Shown here one piece after another: positions 1 to 9,866 of a stretch of 53,396 bases of DNA. The position numbers were made by a program, and so were the translations under genes. Below the pieces are notes generated by a model. The model did not search any database and was not told the DNA's origin. It saw nothing but the letters and a program-made list of their open reading frames with translations. Position 1 is the first letter of the stretch. Each line of letters begins with the position of its first letter. The DNA comes from Blastopirellula sp. (GTDB taxonomy: Bacteria; Planctomycetota; Planctomycetia; Pirellulales; Pirellulaceae), in the NCBI GenBank assembly GCA_002701545.1, contig NZVR01000002.1, positions 1-53,396 of the forward strand, given 5' to 3'.

Positions 1-1
1 C

Positions 2-115
2 ATTGGTCATCACCAGACCGGAGTCGCAGGGATCAGCGAACGCTGCAGCACTGGTCAATGGCAGCAACAGAACCCCACCGCAGAGGATGGCCGTGGCACG
101 AATGTTGAGGGTCAT
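2..115 (-). CDS. N-terminal part of a secreted protein (continues beyond the left edge)
   Basis: Reverse strand reads MTLNIRATAILCGGVLLLPLTSAAAFADPCDSGLVMTN..., a clear Sec signal peptide; the plus-strand ORF 3..185 is its antisense. Confidence 0.65.
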   Translation of the reverse strand, partial: MTLNIRATAILCGGVLLLPLTSAAAFADPCDSGLVMTN

Positions 116-341
116 GGTCGTTTCAGCCAAGGGGCGAAACAGAGGATCACCCCCAACGCCTGCAGCGTCGTCTGGTGGGTCTTGAGATGAGATGTCCTCG
201 CTCACGCGCCTGTGAACTTGATCACGCATGCCTCCCTCTCCTCTCCATCAACTCCGAAGCCATCACCGAATCTGACGTTCTCGAGCCAAGCAAAAACAGT
301 AATGAGATCACTCTGGAGCGGATCGGACGCGACAGCCTCAA

Positions 342-734
342 TTAACTCAAACTTGCCTTGAGTGCCGCCAGGCGTCGCCCGTTGACTCCCAAATCAGAGT
401 CGCCGAGGCGGGAGATAGAACGAGCCTGGATGCCGCTCTCATCGACATGCAGTTCGAGATCATCCACAAAGCCGAAGAAAGCGCTGCTCACCTCAGCGTG
501 AAGGTACCCCCCATCATTCTCAATGATCAAAGCGCCCGGAAGAGACGTCACCGCAGTCGCGAGGCTGTCAAAGTCTGACTGGGACTTGTCGGACGTCCAA
601 AAAGCCTGGGCACAGTGTTGTGGACCTGGGCAGGGACTGAGCTGACCGCCATGAACTCCAAGATCGGCCGGCAACGGTCCCACCAAGTGGAACATCAGCA
701 GTAGAGGCAAGAACACCGAAGCGAGCAGAGCCAT
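342..734 (-). CDS. DUF1499-family protein
   Basis: 130 aa with N-terminal hydrophobic segment and LSPCPGPQHCAQ motif resembling the DUF1499 'SPCPxSPNCV' signature. Confidence 0.65.
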   Translation of the reverse strand: MALLASVFLPLLLMFHLVGPLPADLGVHGGQLSPCPGPQHCAQAFWTSDKSQSDFDSLATAVTSLPGALIIENDGGYLHAEVSSAFFGFVDDLELHVDESGIQARSISRLGDSDLGVNGRRLAALKASLS

Positions 735-779
735 GACAGCTTCGGCAAAAACATCACGCCGATTTCAGCACACGACGTA

Positions 780-893
780 TCAGCGCCTGCGGCCCCAACT
801 GAGCATCGAGATCCAGAGCCAAAACAGCAGTCCTACTGGCACCACAATCACCAAGATTTGAGCAATCACAAAGACGCGAACATCGGGATCCAT
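780..893 (-). CDS. 37-aa single-TM microprotein
   Basis: MDPDVRVFVIAQILVIVVPVGLLFWLWISMLSWGRRR; continuous hydrophobic helix. Below the 60-aa cutoff; in a different frame from track ORF 754..1035. Confidence 0.5.
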   Translation of the reverse strand: MDPDVRVFVIAQILVIVVPVGLLFWLWISMLSWGRRR

Positions 894-1190
894 GGCGATT
901 CAGCACGCAGGGGATCAAATCCATCTTGACAACTCCATCACCAGCTCTGCAGACCTGATCAAAATGATTTGAATCCATCTGGTGACGCTCAAAAAGCGGC
1001 AAGGCAAGTGATCGACGATGCCGCCAGGAATTCACTCGCCTCCCCTTTTAGATCATTAATGGCAAGCAGCCTGAATCGCATTCCCTCGGTTCAGCACAAG
1101 TCCAATCCCGATCCAGCGGCACAACAAACGGCCGCTCCATTGGAAGCGGTGATGCAGAGGGTGGACAAGCGACGCGATTGAGCGTCATTA

Positions 1191-1210
1191 TGAGAATGAT
1201 TCCCATTCTC
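1191..1210. promoter_or_regulatory. Fur/Zur-like operator
   Basis: TGAGAATGATTCCCATTCTC: 7-1-7 inverted repeat TGAGAAT-G-ATTCCCA (one mismatch) and overlapping perfect GAGAATG-ATTCC-CATTCTC; about 140 bp upstream of a COG0523-like gene. Confidence 0.7.
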
Positions 1211-1348
1211 GCGGCCTATCTGAATTGCGGCCGCTCGATACGGTGAATTGCATCACGGCGGCCCCACAGGGCAGGAGGTTGGAGCCATAGCCCCCATGAC
1301 GATGAGCCAAAACCTGAACGCAGGCCAAACGACCTGCAGTGATGCCCC

Positions 1349-2137
1349 ATGAGTGAGACATGGCTGATTTCTGGTCCTCCCGGTTGCGGAAAAACCACGT
1401 GGATCCTCAACACGATGCGTGCCCACAATGGAACTTGTGGCTACCTACGTCTGGCGGGGCATTCGATGGAAGGTCTCGAACAGGCGCGTAATGCAGGCAT
1501 TGATCAGGCCTGGCTGCAAGACCAAATCCCGCAAGTAAGAGACCTCAGCGATCCTCATCTGGATCTTGATTGCCAATCGGAGGACTTTTTAGCTCTGATC
1601 GAACAACCGCGGTTTCGCCCTGCCAAGCAAAGTGGATTGGCGGGAGTCGAACCAGATGTACTCAATCAACTGGAAACACTGAATCTGCAACCAGACCGTG
1701 CCCTGATGTTCGGTATTGATCCCGAATTGACGACACAGGACACGTTGGAGTTCGGCAAGCTTGAGTCCTGGAGTCTCAGCCTTCACGACTGCGTCTGGGA
1801 TCCAAACAGCCTCAGCAGCTTTTGGTTTGAACTGGTGAATGGCGCTTATGGCGATGTCTACCGCGCCAAAGCTCTGATGAACTTGCCGGATGGACGAGCC
1901 TTTTTCTGCAACTGGATCGTCAGTCAACAGGGATCACAATTTTTACCTCTGCAAGCTGTGGCGCCACCTACGGGCCGACCAAAACGAGCTTCCGAGCTAG
2001 TGGTGCAGGGAAAAGCTCTCGATGGCATCGGCATTCAATCCACAATCGATGATTGCCTTCTAAGTGATGCTGTGCTGGAGATGCACCAAGCACCGCTGCG
2101 AGATCGGCAACAGGAACCAAACCACTTACCTGGATAA
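1349..2137 (+). CDS. COG0523/CobW-like P-loop GTPase (metallochaperone family)
   Basis: Walker A GPPGCGKTTW near the N-terminus; C-terminal GDVYRAKALMNLPDGRAFFCNW...RASELVVQGKALD resembles the CobW C-terminal domain. Confidence 0.7.
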   Translation: MSETWLISGPPGCGKTTWILNTMRAHNGTCGYLRLAGHSMEGLEQARNAGIDQAWLQDQIPQVRDLSDPHLDLDCQSEDFLALIEQPRFRPAKQSGLAGVEPDVLNQLETLNLQPDRALMFGIDPELTTQDTLEFGKLESWSLSLHDCVWDPNSLSSFWFELVNGAYGDVYRAKALMNLPDGRAFFCNWIVSQQGSQFLPLQAVAPPTGRPKRASELVVQGKALDGIGIQSTIDDCLLSDAVLEMHQAPLRDRQQEPNHLPG

Positions 2138-2139
2138 CC

Positions 2140-2955
2140 ATGGCTCACGCGGTGATTTCATGTCTGCACGCCAACCTTGCGGCCGTTGAGGCCGTCCTGG
2201 AGGACATCGATCAGCAAGGGATTGACACGATTACCTGCCTCGGCGATTTGGTGGGTTATGGCCCTCAGCCCAATGAAGTGGTGGATCTGATCCGAACGCG
2301 TGGCATCCCAACCTGCCAAGGCTGCTGGGACGAGGACATCATCGATGGTCTCAATGCCTGTGAATGCAGCTACCCCTCCCAACTGGCAGAACGTCGTGGA
2401 CACCTGGCCCACCAATGGACAGCCGAACGGGTGACGGATGACAACAAAGCGTTTCTAGCCGGACTACCGACCACATTGCGTCGAGACAGACTTCTTTTTG
2501 TGCATGGCAGCCCCAATAGTCAACATGAGTATCTGCTGCCAGATATGAATGCCTTCGCGGCACTGGAACGTGTCGAAACGGCCGATGCCCAAACCTTGTT
2601 TTGTGGACACACCCATCAGCCCTACGTGAGGGAATTAAGTGGTGGAACCATCCAAGTGAAGGTTCAACAATTCGGCAAAACCAGTTCAAGCGAACAGGAA
2701 CTGACCTTGCCGATGCGGCGCATTGTGAATGCAGGATCCGTCGGTGAACCCAGGCATGGCAGCACCAAAGCGACCTATGTCGTCCATAACGACACAACGG
2801 GTGAAATCACGATTAAAGAAGTGGAGTACGACGTTGCGAAAACTTGTCAAGCCATTGTCGACGCGGGATTACCTGAAGTATTCGCATGGAGACTGAGCCA
2901 TGGCTTTGAATATGCCGAACGGGCAGAAGACGCGAGCCACGTGTGTGAACGTTGA
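2140..2955 (+). CDS. Metallophosphoesterase (calcineurin-like phosphoesterase)
   Basis: SCLHANLAAVEAVLEDI, GDLVGYGP, VHGSPN, CGHTHQPYV motifs; starts 3 nt after the COG0523-like stop, likely an operon. Confidence 0.85.
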   Translation: MAHAVISCLHANLAAVEAVLEDIDQQGIDTITCLGDLVGYGPQPNEVVDLIRTRGIPTCQGCWDEDIIDGLNACECSYPSQLAERRGHLAHQWTAERVTDDNKAFLAGLPTTLRRDRLLFVHGSPNSQHEYLLPDMNAFAALERVETADAQTLFCGHTHQPYVRELSGGTIQVKVQQFGKTSSSEQELTLPMRRIVNAGSVGEPRHGSTKATYVVHNDTTGEITIKEVEYDVAKTCQAIVDAGLPEVFAWRLSHGFEYAERAEDASHVCER

Positions 2956-3630
2956 AACAGTCTCGGGGACAAACATGAACCCACAAGATCTCAGCCGACT
3001 CAATAGATTGGTGGTTTCGGGCACAGCCTACAGTGAAGAAGTGATGATCCAGGTATAAAGATAGAAAATAGAGGGAAAGGCGCACTAGGCGGAACAACGG
3101 ACAGCTGAAACGAAGAATCCTGTGATTGAAGCAGCCAACCCAATGCAGTCGATCAGTTCATTGATTAACAACCAAGCTAGTGGCGGTGGAATAAACAGAA
3201 ACTGATATATTTAGAGCTGAACTCACAGATTAAACCCCAGCCAAAAATCATTGCGATGACAAGAGCCAGCCCATAACAGATTCAAAACAGAGGAAGAGAC
3301 AACGTTTATTCATAGAAAATTCTGATCACTAAAACTGCAGATCAAGCAAGCAATCCTCCAGTCAAACAGACGAAAAATTGATGATCGCTGACAGAATCAG
3401 TCAGCGACACGAGGTCAAGACATTGATAGGAAGCATGATTCAATGACTCAAAACAGCAACGCCAATGGAACGAACGAGCGCAAGCAAGCCAATAACCAGC
3501 AACACAAACGTTCACCATAGCTGACAAGGGAGAAACCAACAAAAAAGTAATTAATCACTAATCCGCAATATCGAAAACAGGAGACAATACGTCGCAAAAG
3601 ATCTAACAAAAATCCGACCGAAAGACATCC

Positions 3631-4377
3631 TCAACCGATAATAATTTTCGATTCATTAAAATTATTCGTAGTAACACCTTCAAGCGTAGTAATGCCAAAG
3701 GTGCCGATTCGAATTTGCAGTCCATTCGGTGAATCTCTTAAAGTGTAACCAGAATGTCTTGCAAAAACAGACGTAGAAATGCGAAGTGATCCATCAAAAA
3801 CAGGGGAGTAATCCTTAATCACGTCCAAACCACTACTCAACCGGAATGAATCACGACCAGCTCCACCCCACAATTTGTCATTGCCATTACCACCATCCAA
3901 GAGATCTTTACCTGGACCACCAATCAAGACATCAACACCTGCAAAACCTCTGATCACATCATTATTAGCCTGCCCATTCAATGCATCATTACCTGGGCCA
4001 CCGTCAAGAACATCATTTCCCCAACCCCCATTCAATGTATCATCACCAATTCCGCCGCTACATGAATCATGACCTAGCCCTCCAAAGATTTTATCATTAT
4101 CATTATTACCAAAAATCTTATCATTACCAAATTCACCCTTTAAATAGTCTGCCCCCTTACCTCCTGTAATCGTATCCAAACCTTTTCCACCAAAAATCAC
4201 ATCATTACCAAGATTTCCATTCAGGGCATCGCCTGATAAGAGATCTGAGCCACGAATTCTGTCATTACCAGCCAAGCCAACAACTTGCGGCGTAAAGCCA
4301 GGCACAATTCTTTTATTGCGCAAATTAAAAAAATCAGGCCTGTTAGTCAGAACATGCCTTGTAAATTTTCTAGCCAT
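3631..4377 (-). CDS. RTX / hemolysin-type calcium-binding repeat protein
   Basis: Multiple GGxGxDxLxGGxGND-type nonapeptides across 248 aa. Confidence 0.9.
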   Translation of the reverse strand: MARKFTRHVLTNRPDFFNLRNKRIVPGFTPQVVGLAGNDRIRGSDLLSGDALNGNLGNDVIFGGKGLDTITGGKGADYLKGEFGNDKIFGNNDNDKIFGGLGHDSCSGGIGDDTLNGGWGNDVLDGGPGNDALNGQANNDVIRGFAGVDVLIGGPGKDLLDGGNGNDKLWGGAGRDSFRLSSGLDVIKDYSPVFDGSLRISTSVFARHSGYTLRDSPNGLQIRIGTFGITTLEGVTTNNFNESKIIIG

Positions 4378-4945
4378 GATTTAGATCGCCGTGGTGAGCA
4401 AAATCCTATGTAATAGAATGTTAGCCAAACCAACTAAATCAGCCCTCTGCGTTTCAAAACTACATAAATAAACGCACGTGGCCCGACGAAAAGGGCGAAC
4501 GATGGACGACATTGATCAGAAAAAGATTTCTATAATCTCAGGACGTCAATTAACCATCAATATTTAATCATCAACACTTGATCATAAAAGCCATATTACA
4601 AAGCCCTACGATTGTACTTTTAGACGTGATTTTTCGCTGATAAAACGATGCAATCTCGACTTTCTAAAGAATTAGAGTGCTTCAAAAAGACGATCCGTAC
4701 ATCTCATCAGCAAATCGAGAAGGCATGCATAACTTTGAAAGGCTCTACGGACTATTGTTAAAATTTCAATAAAAAAACAAAGGATTCATCGATGATATGA
4801 AAACAACGAACGAAATGATAAACGCAAACAATTGTTTGCTGAAAGATTAGATCTAAATGATTGACGGCAAATGTAATCTAAATCTATTAAAGAGCTTGAT
4901 GCCTTTGGCAGCAGTGCTAGATTAGATAATTAAATTCAGCTAACA

Positions 4946-5233
4946 ATGAAAACCCTACCAATTGCTATTTTAAGTGCAATTGCAACCTTAGTTGCAAGCT
5001 CAGCTCCAGCTAGCGCCCGTTGTGCAAAGGGATTTACGGGTATGGACGGTTATAACTATTGTGTTCCAGAGAATGCAAAAGACCGCAAAGTTTGGCTTGA
5101 CTGTACCGATGAACCTAACCGACTTGGTCTAACGGCAGTTAGCCCATGCATTTCAGAGACAAGTCGCATCAAGTTAATTGATAACTATGTTTTCTACTGC
5201 CAGAAAAGTAAGCTTCCTCACCTCTATCAGTAA
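4946..5233 (+). CDS. Small secreted cysteine-containing protein
   Basis: Signal peptide MKTLPIAILSAIATLVASSAPASA followed by RCAKGFTGMDGYNYCVPENAKD; spaced cysteines. Confidence 0.6.
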   Translation: MKTLPIAILSAIATLVASSAPASARCAKGFTGMDGYNYCVPENAKDRKVWLDCTDEPNRLGLTAVSPCISETSRIKLIDNYVFYCQKSKLPHLYQ

Positions 5234-5810
5234 CGGAATAAATCTATACGAACCCGCACGGGAGAGGGCTGGTACATGCCTCGATGTGGATTCCATCTCC
5301 CAACAAAATATCAGAACAATCAGCAAAAGATTCTCAACATCAATACCTAAGGGAAAAACATAACTAACTTGTTTGAATTGAAAGAGCTGATCAAATACCC
5401 TGTCAATACAATGCAGCTGATAGACTTTAATGGCTCTAATGCGTCTCTTAAGGGGTGCGACAAATTACTAATTACTCTTGCTAATCTCTTGAAAAGTTTC
5501 ACAACACAATTTGGCTGAATTGGCACAGTAGAGTGGCTCAGAACAAGAACAGGTCTTATCCGCAATCTGCCTTAAAACAACTATAGACTTAATTTAAATC
5601 AAGCCAAAGCCGTCACGGCGATCTGGCCTAAAGCAACGACCTCACAAAATAGATGGTCAGGAGTAGAAAGCCTTAATAAAATCGTGAGACTTGATCGTGG
5701 CTCTGGTAGAGAAAATATAAAATTGATCAGCACTGTGACAAATGATACAAGCCGGTAAATGCCCTGAAATCAAGCTAAGAACATGATTTAAATAAGGTCA
5801 TTCATACCTT

Positions 5811-5975
5811 ATGGGAAAATACTTATCTGGTATAGCAATTGGTGCTTCATCAGCCTGCATAGCTTACATGATGATTCCGAGCTACCATAACTTTCTCGAC
5901 TCGTTACTCTCGAATCCAATTCTACTCATCATCGCATTTTGTTTCGGGCTCTGGATTAGTCTCCCCCTAGATTGA
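5811..5975 (+). CDS. 54-aa predicted membrane protein
   Basis: MGKYLSGIAIGASSACIAYMMIPSYHNFLDSLLSNPILLIIAFCFGLWISLPLD; two hydrophobic segments; below track cutoff; ends exactly at the next convergent ORF. Confidence 0.5.
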   Translation: MGKYLSGIAIGASSACIAYMMIPSYHNFLDSLLSNPILLIIAFCFGLWISLPLD

Positions 5976-6257
5976 TTAATAGTAACAGTATCCTTCTTCC
6001 CAGACAAGATAAGATCTAGTCACAAGAGAATTACCCGTAGGCTTAAAATAAACAGGAAACAGGGCAGCGCCATGAGCTCCACTCACCCAATCCTTATAAT
6101 AATTTGCACTGATCTTGCCATCTAAATGACTGACAGTTCGCTCACATTTAACTTTTACAAGGCGGGATTGAGGATGTCTTGCTAAAACAGGTGAACAGAT
6201 GAAAGCAGATGAAAGCAAAGCAAGCGTTGGGCGCACGAGCAAACACAGGAATCTCAC
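5976..6257 (-). CDS. Small secreted protein
   Basis: 93 aa with signal peptide MRFLCLLVRPTLALLSSAFICSPVLA. Confidence 0.5.
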   Translation of the reverse strand: MRFLCLLVRPTLALLSSAFICSPVLARHPQSRLVKVKCERTVSHLDGKISANYYKDWVSGAHGAALFPVYFKPTGNSLVTRSYLVWEEGYCYY

Positions 6258-7576
6258 TGATCAATCCTCCATATATTTCGATTATAACCGCAAGCAATCA
6301 AGGAATCCTGCTTACAGATCAAGTCAACTAAAATCCATTCAAAGACAATTAAATCTCTCACAAATATAGGCCGCACATCGTCATAACAAGCCAAGACAGC
6401 AAAAAACAGACTTAGTATCATATCAAGACAATAGAAACATTAGCCGCAAAATATATACGCAGAGAATCAACGATTCCATCAAGAAACCACGTTGATGTGG
6501 ATGCTTGAACGGCATAGTATTCAAAAAATATACGCATATGAATAAGTTCATTCAGACCTTTACCCGGTCTAATTCAAAAAGAGTAAGGCAGTGATCTTAC
6601 TAGCCTATTAATCCTCTGTTAGAATCGATTCTTAGATCGCATCATTAACCACCTACCGAAGCGGAATATCAATAAGAAACAGATTCAAAGTAGAGAAGTA
6701 AAGCTGATCGAATAGATCCGGTTAGTTCGTCAATCCATCGCAAAGTTGACTATTTCATCATGCTTGCAACAACTCCTGTCACATGCATGATCAGACTCGT
6801 TGCGTGAACTCAGCTACAGGGAACATGTTAGACATATCTTGATTTTTAGCTGTTCTCAAGTGATTACTGGCTGAATTGGCGTCAATGCAATACAACCATC
6901 AGCGATTACTTCATGTAACACTCGGCGAGAATGAACAATAGCGGCAATCATTTTGATGCGTACATTTACATTCTAAATTTTCAACTGATATACTCTCCAT
7001 TCATCAATACGAGCAGGATCGAATCGAGATGAATAAGCACTCCAATCAGATCATGCCACAATACATCTTTTCCTACAGTCAAAACAGTTGCGTTGGCGAT
7101 GTAAACGAAGCAAGACAGCAATTATAATAGTCATGATGCAAAGTAGATCTCCACTGCGAATGCGGATTTCATGCATCAATCCTTGCCAATCAATCTGGCA
7201 TGCAACCTTGCCACTCCTGTGGAGTGCTAGTGACGAGATAGAAGACTCCAGGCAGTTGCTTCTCATGTTGCGAAGCGCAGATTCAGGTTGAACTCACCAC
7301 GTATGCGTCGCGTTCCCTTGCCACTAGTGCATGACTTGATCCACAGATACCACATCGCAGCAAACCAAAACCATCATTCAAAACTTTACATTTCACCTAT
7401 ATAGTTCTTCATGATGCACAATTGATAATGTTCGGATTGATACTCAAATTCAGGCCAAAGTAACAGGGCAAGCTAAATCAAATAAAAACAATCAAAAAAG
7501 CGTCGTTCTTGCTACACTTTTTCTGGCAGCAAGTCAATTTCCTCTCTAAAAATCTGTAGTCAATACATCCAAAACG

Positions 7577-7747
7577 ATGCGACTGATGCACTATCGCGGC
7601 GTCATCTACAGCGCAGCAACCAAATCCTGTGCCGAACGACACCAGTTGCTATACAGCCGCACAACATTCGATCAACGGATCGAACAAGCTCGCAAGTCGT
7701 TTCAACTGGTCTACCGAGGCGTCCCGTACCAATTGCTCCTTGCTTGA
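7577..7747 (+). CDS. DUF4278-like small protein (YRG motif)
   Basis: MRLMHYRGVIYSAATKS...FQLVYRGVPYQLLLA; two YRGVxY motifs at the termini; 56 aa, below track cutoff. Confidence 0.65.
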   Translation: MRLMHYRGVIYSAATKSCAERHQLLYSRTTFDQRIEQARKSFQLVYRGVPYQLLLA

Positions 7748-8450
7748 GAAATCATCGAATCCGATCAACTCGCAATCCGAACAAGCCACGTGCAGTGAGA
7801 TTGTCATTTTTTGTTTGGATCAGTGAAGCATTTATTCTGGCTAGATGAAAATACCACGATACCAATCTCGTCCTCACGATTAAATTAAATTGCGAGCAAT
7901 AAACAGCAGCATCAGAGACAATGCCCATCTTCCAAGCTTGAGAATTCTGCTTGACTAACGAGCTATAGGGAGTCAACAATCCTCCGACAATTCATTAATC
8001 ATCATTGCTGCATTTTTCGCATTCAATGAGAATGAACGCAATCATTTTTTCAACAAGATTTTTAAACCCCTGCAAAGGGGGTTGTCATTCAACTTGTATT
8101 CAATTAGACTATACTACAGGAGAGAAGCAATGGTCGATTGTAGATTTGAACAATTGTGGGCCCAGAAAGATTCTGCACATCATTCACGCCGTGACTAAAA
8201 ATGCTCTGGCAGAAACAACATTGGAGTACAACTCCTTCTAGCCGAGCATACACCAAAATCAAGTTCACAAATGGCATGAACTCGAGACAAGACAACCGAT
8301 AGATCGTTGATCAGTGGCAATTAGCAATGAATAGGTCAACAACAAACACGGTTTCGGCTTACCTCCCGCAATGTATCGCCCTCTTTCATCAAGCCCCACA
8401 ACAGCTCATCCCCAAACAGTTGTAAGCCAAGGCAGGCAAGCGCTAAAACG

Positions 8451-8465
8451 TGAGAATGATTCCCA
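8451..8465. promoter_or_regulatory. Fur/Zur-like operator identical to that at 1191..1205
   Basis: TGAGAATGATTCCCA, exact 15/15 match to the site upstream of the COG0523-like gene; about 150 bp upstream of the ORF at 8613. Confidence 0.65.
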
Positions 8466-8612
8466 AACAGGCATGCATGGCCAACCGCCGTCCCGATCGC
8501 AAAAGCAACGACAAGCCCTGTCTCAAAGCTGCATCGGCGGTTTGAGATCAATGAAGTGCCTCGTTTTGAACAGTGATTTCAAAGAAAAAAACAACCTAAC
8601 GTGTGAGCACTA

Positions 8613-9323
8613 ATGGAACGCTGGGCTCTTGTCAGTGGATTGGCTGGAGATCTTGATCTCTATGAAAGGATCCAACGCGATCTCAAAACAAAACGCGGTG
8701 TTAACAATCTCTTTGTCTTAGGAGATTTAATCGGCCCTAAGCACAACTGTGATGCGTTGCTAAACAGACTGCAAAATCCCAAACGTAGTGATCTGAAACC
8801 GGATTGCATCTACGGATGGTGGGAGGAGCAGCTCCTAGCCGAACGAGGTTATCGAGGTGATCGCAAAGCTGATGCCCTACGACTCAACAAAGGCGAGGAT
8901 GCGGTTCAGGCCTTAATCGATGCGGTCGACCCCGGTTACCTGAATTGGCTGGCGTCGCTCAAGTTCGGATTCATTGAGCTGGATTGCGCCCTGATTCATG
9001 GCAGTTCAGTCGATGTTGGTGACCAATTGACACCGGATAGCTCACCGTTGATTCTGTTGGATCGCCTCACCAGACTCGATGTTAATCGTTTGTTCACAGC
9101 TCATAGCAACCAGCAATTTCAAATCAAACTGACAGGAGGAGAGATTAAATCACGACTCAAAGACTTGTCCGGCGAACAGCAACAACAACAAGCTGTGCCC
9201 AAACGCACTGTGATCGGGATTGGAACAGGAGCTCATTACACACTCTATGACCCTGGCAGCGATCACGTCGAATTCGTCTTAGCTGATGGCACAGCAAAAC
9301 CGAAAAAATTTGGCTTTGGTTGA
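8613..9323 (+). CDS. Degenerate metallophosphoesterase-like protein, paralogue of 2140..2955
   Basis: Collinear motifs SGLAGDLDL / LGDLIGPKHN / GWWEEQ / LIHGSS / TAHSNQQFQ versus SCLHANLAA / LGDLVGYGP / GCWDED / FVHGSP / CGHTHQPYV. Confidence 0.65.
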   Translation: MERWALVSGLAGDLDLYERIQRDLKTKRGVNNLFVLGDLIGPKHNCDALLNRLQNPKRSDLKPDCIYGWWEEQLLAERGYRGDRKADALRLNKGEDAVQALIDAVDPGYLNWLASLKFGFIELDCALIHGSSVDVGDQLTPDSSPLILLDRLTRLDVNRLFTAHSNQQFQIKLTGGEIKSRLKDLSGEQQQQQAVPKRTVIGIGTGAHYTLYDPGSDHVEFVLADGTAKPKKFGFG

Positions 9324-9485
9324 GTCAAAGAGGTCAAAAAGCAGAGGCCAGTAGTATTGTGATCCACTCACGGATCAGCACTATTCATACATGGCAGTTT
9401 TGTTTACAAACGAATAAATTCAGGGTCAGCCCATTAAAATGTTTAGTAGAGAAATCACCTCACATTCAATAACTTCACCGAGAAT

Positions 9486-9866
9486 ATGAAAATTAACTTT
9501 CAATTTCGAGTCAATCTCTACTCGATTGCCGCAATCATTGAACTGGTCAGCGGAGCCGGATTGGTTGTCGCACCAGTCTTGGTGATTCAGTTGCTATTCG
9601 GGTCATCCGTTGGAGCCACAGCGCATTACATCTCCCAGCTTTATGGCATGGCACTGATTGGTTTAGGAGTGACTTGCTGGGGAAAAAACTGCAATAACCA
9701 GACAAAAATTGGCTTGATGCTTTACAACTGCTTAGCCGCATTGCTTCTGCTCAGTTTTGCCATTCGAGGCATTGCAATGGGGATCATGGTTTGGCCTGCA
9801 GCTCTACTGCACCTTGGCCTAGGAGCATTAATGGTGGGAGATCGCCTCTTCGACCGATCCGTCTGA
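9486..9866 (+). CDS. Polytopic membrane protein (about 4 TM), function unknown
   Basis: 126 aa, several hydrophobic helices. Confidence 0.65.
   Translation: MKINFQFRVNLYSIAAIIELVSGAGLVVAPVLVIQLLFGSSVGATAHYISQLYGMALIGLGVTCWGKNCNNQTKIGLMLYNCLAALLLLSFAIRGIAMGIMVWPAALLHLGLGALMVGDRLFDRSV

Noticed and set aside
2351-2797. 148-aa minus-strand ORF
   Set aside because: Antisense shadow of the metallophosphoesterase gene.
8025-8052. tgagaatgaacgcaatcatttt as a third Fur/Zur site
   Set aside because: Only the left half resembles the TGAGAATGATTCCCA operator; the right half does not fit the 7-1-7 symmetry.
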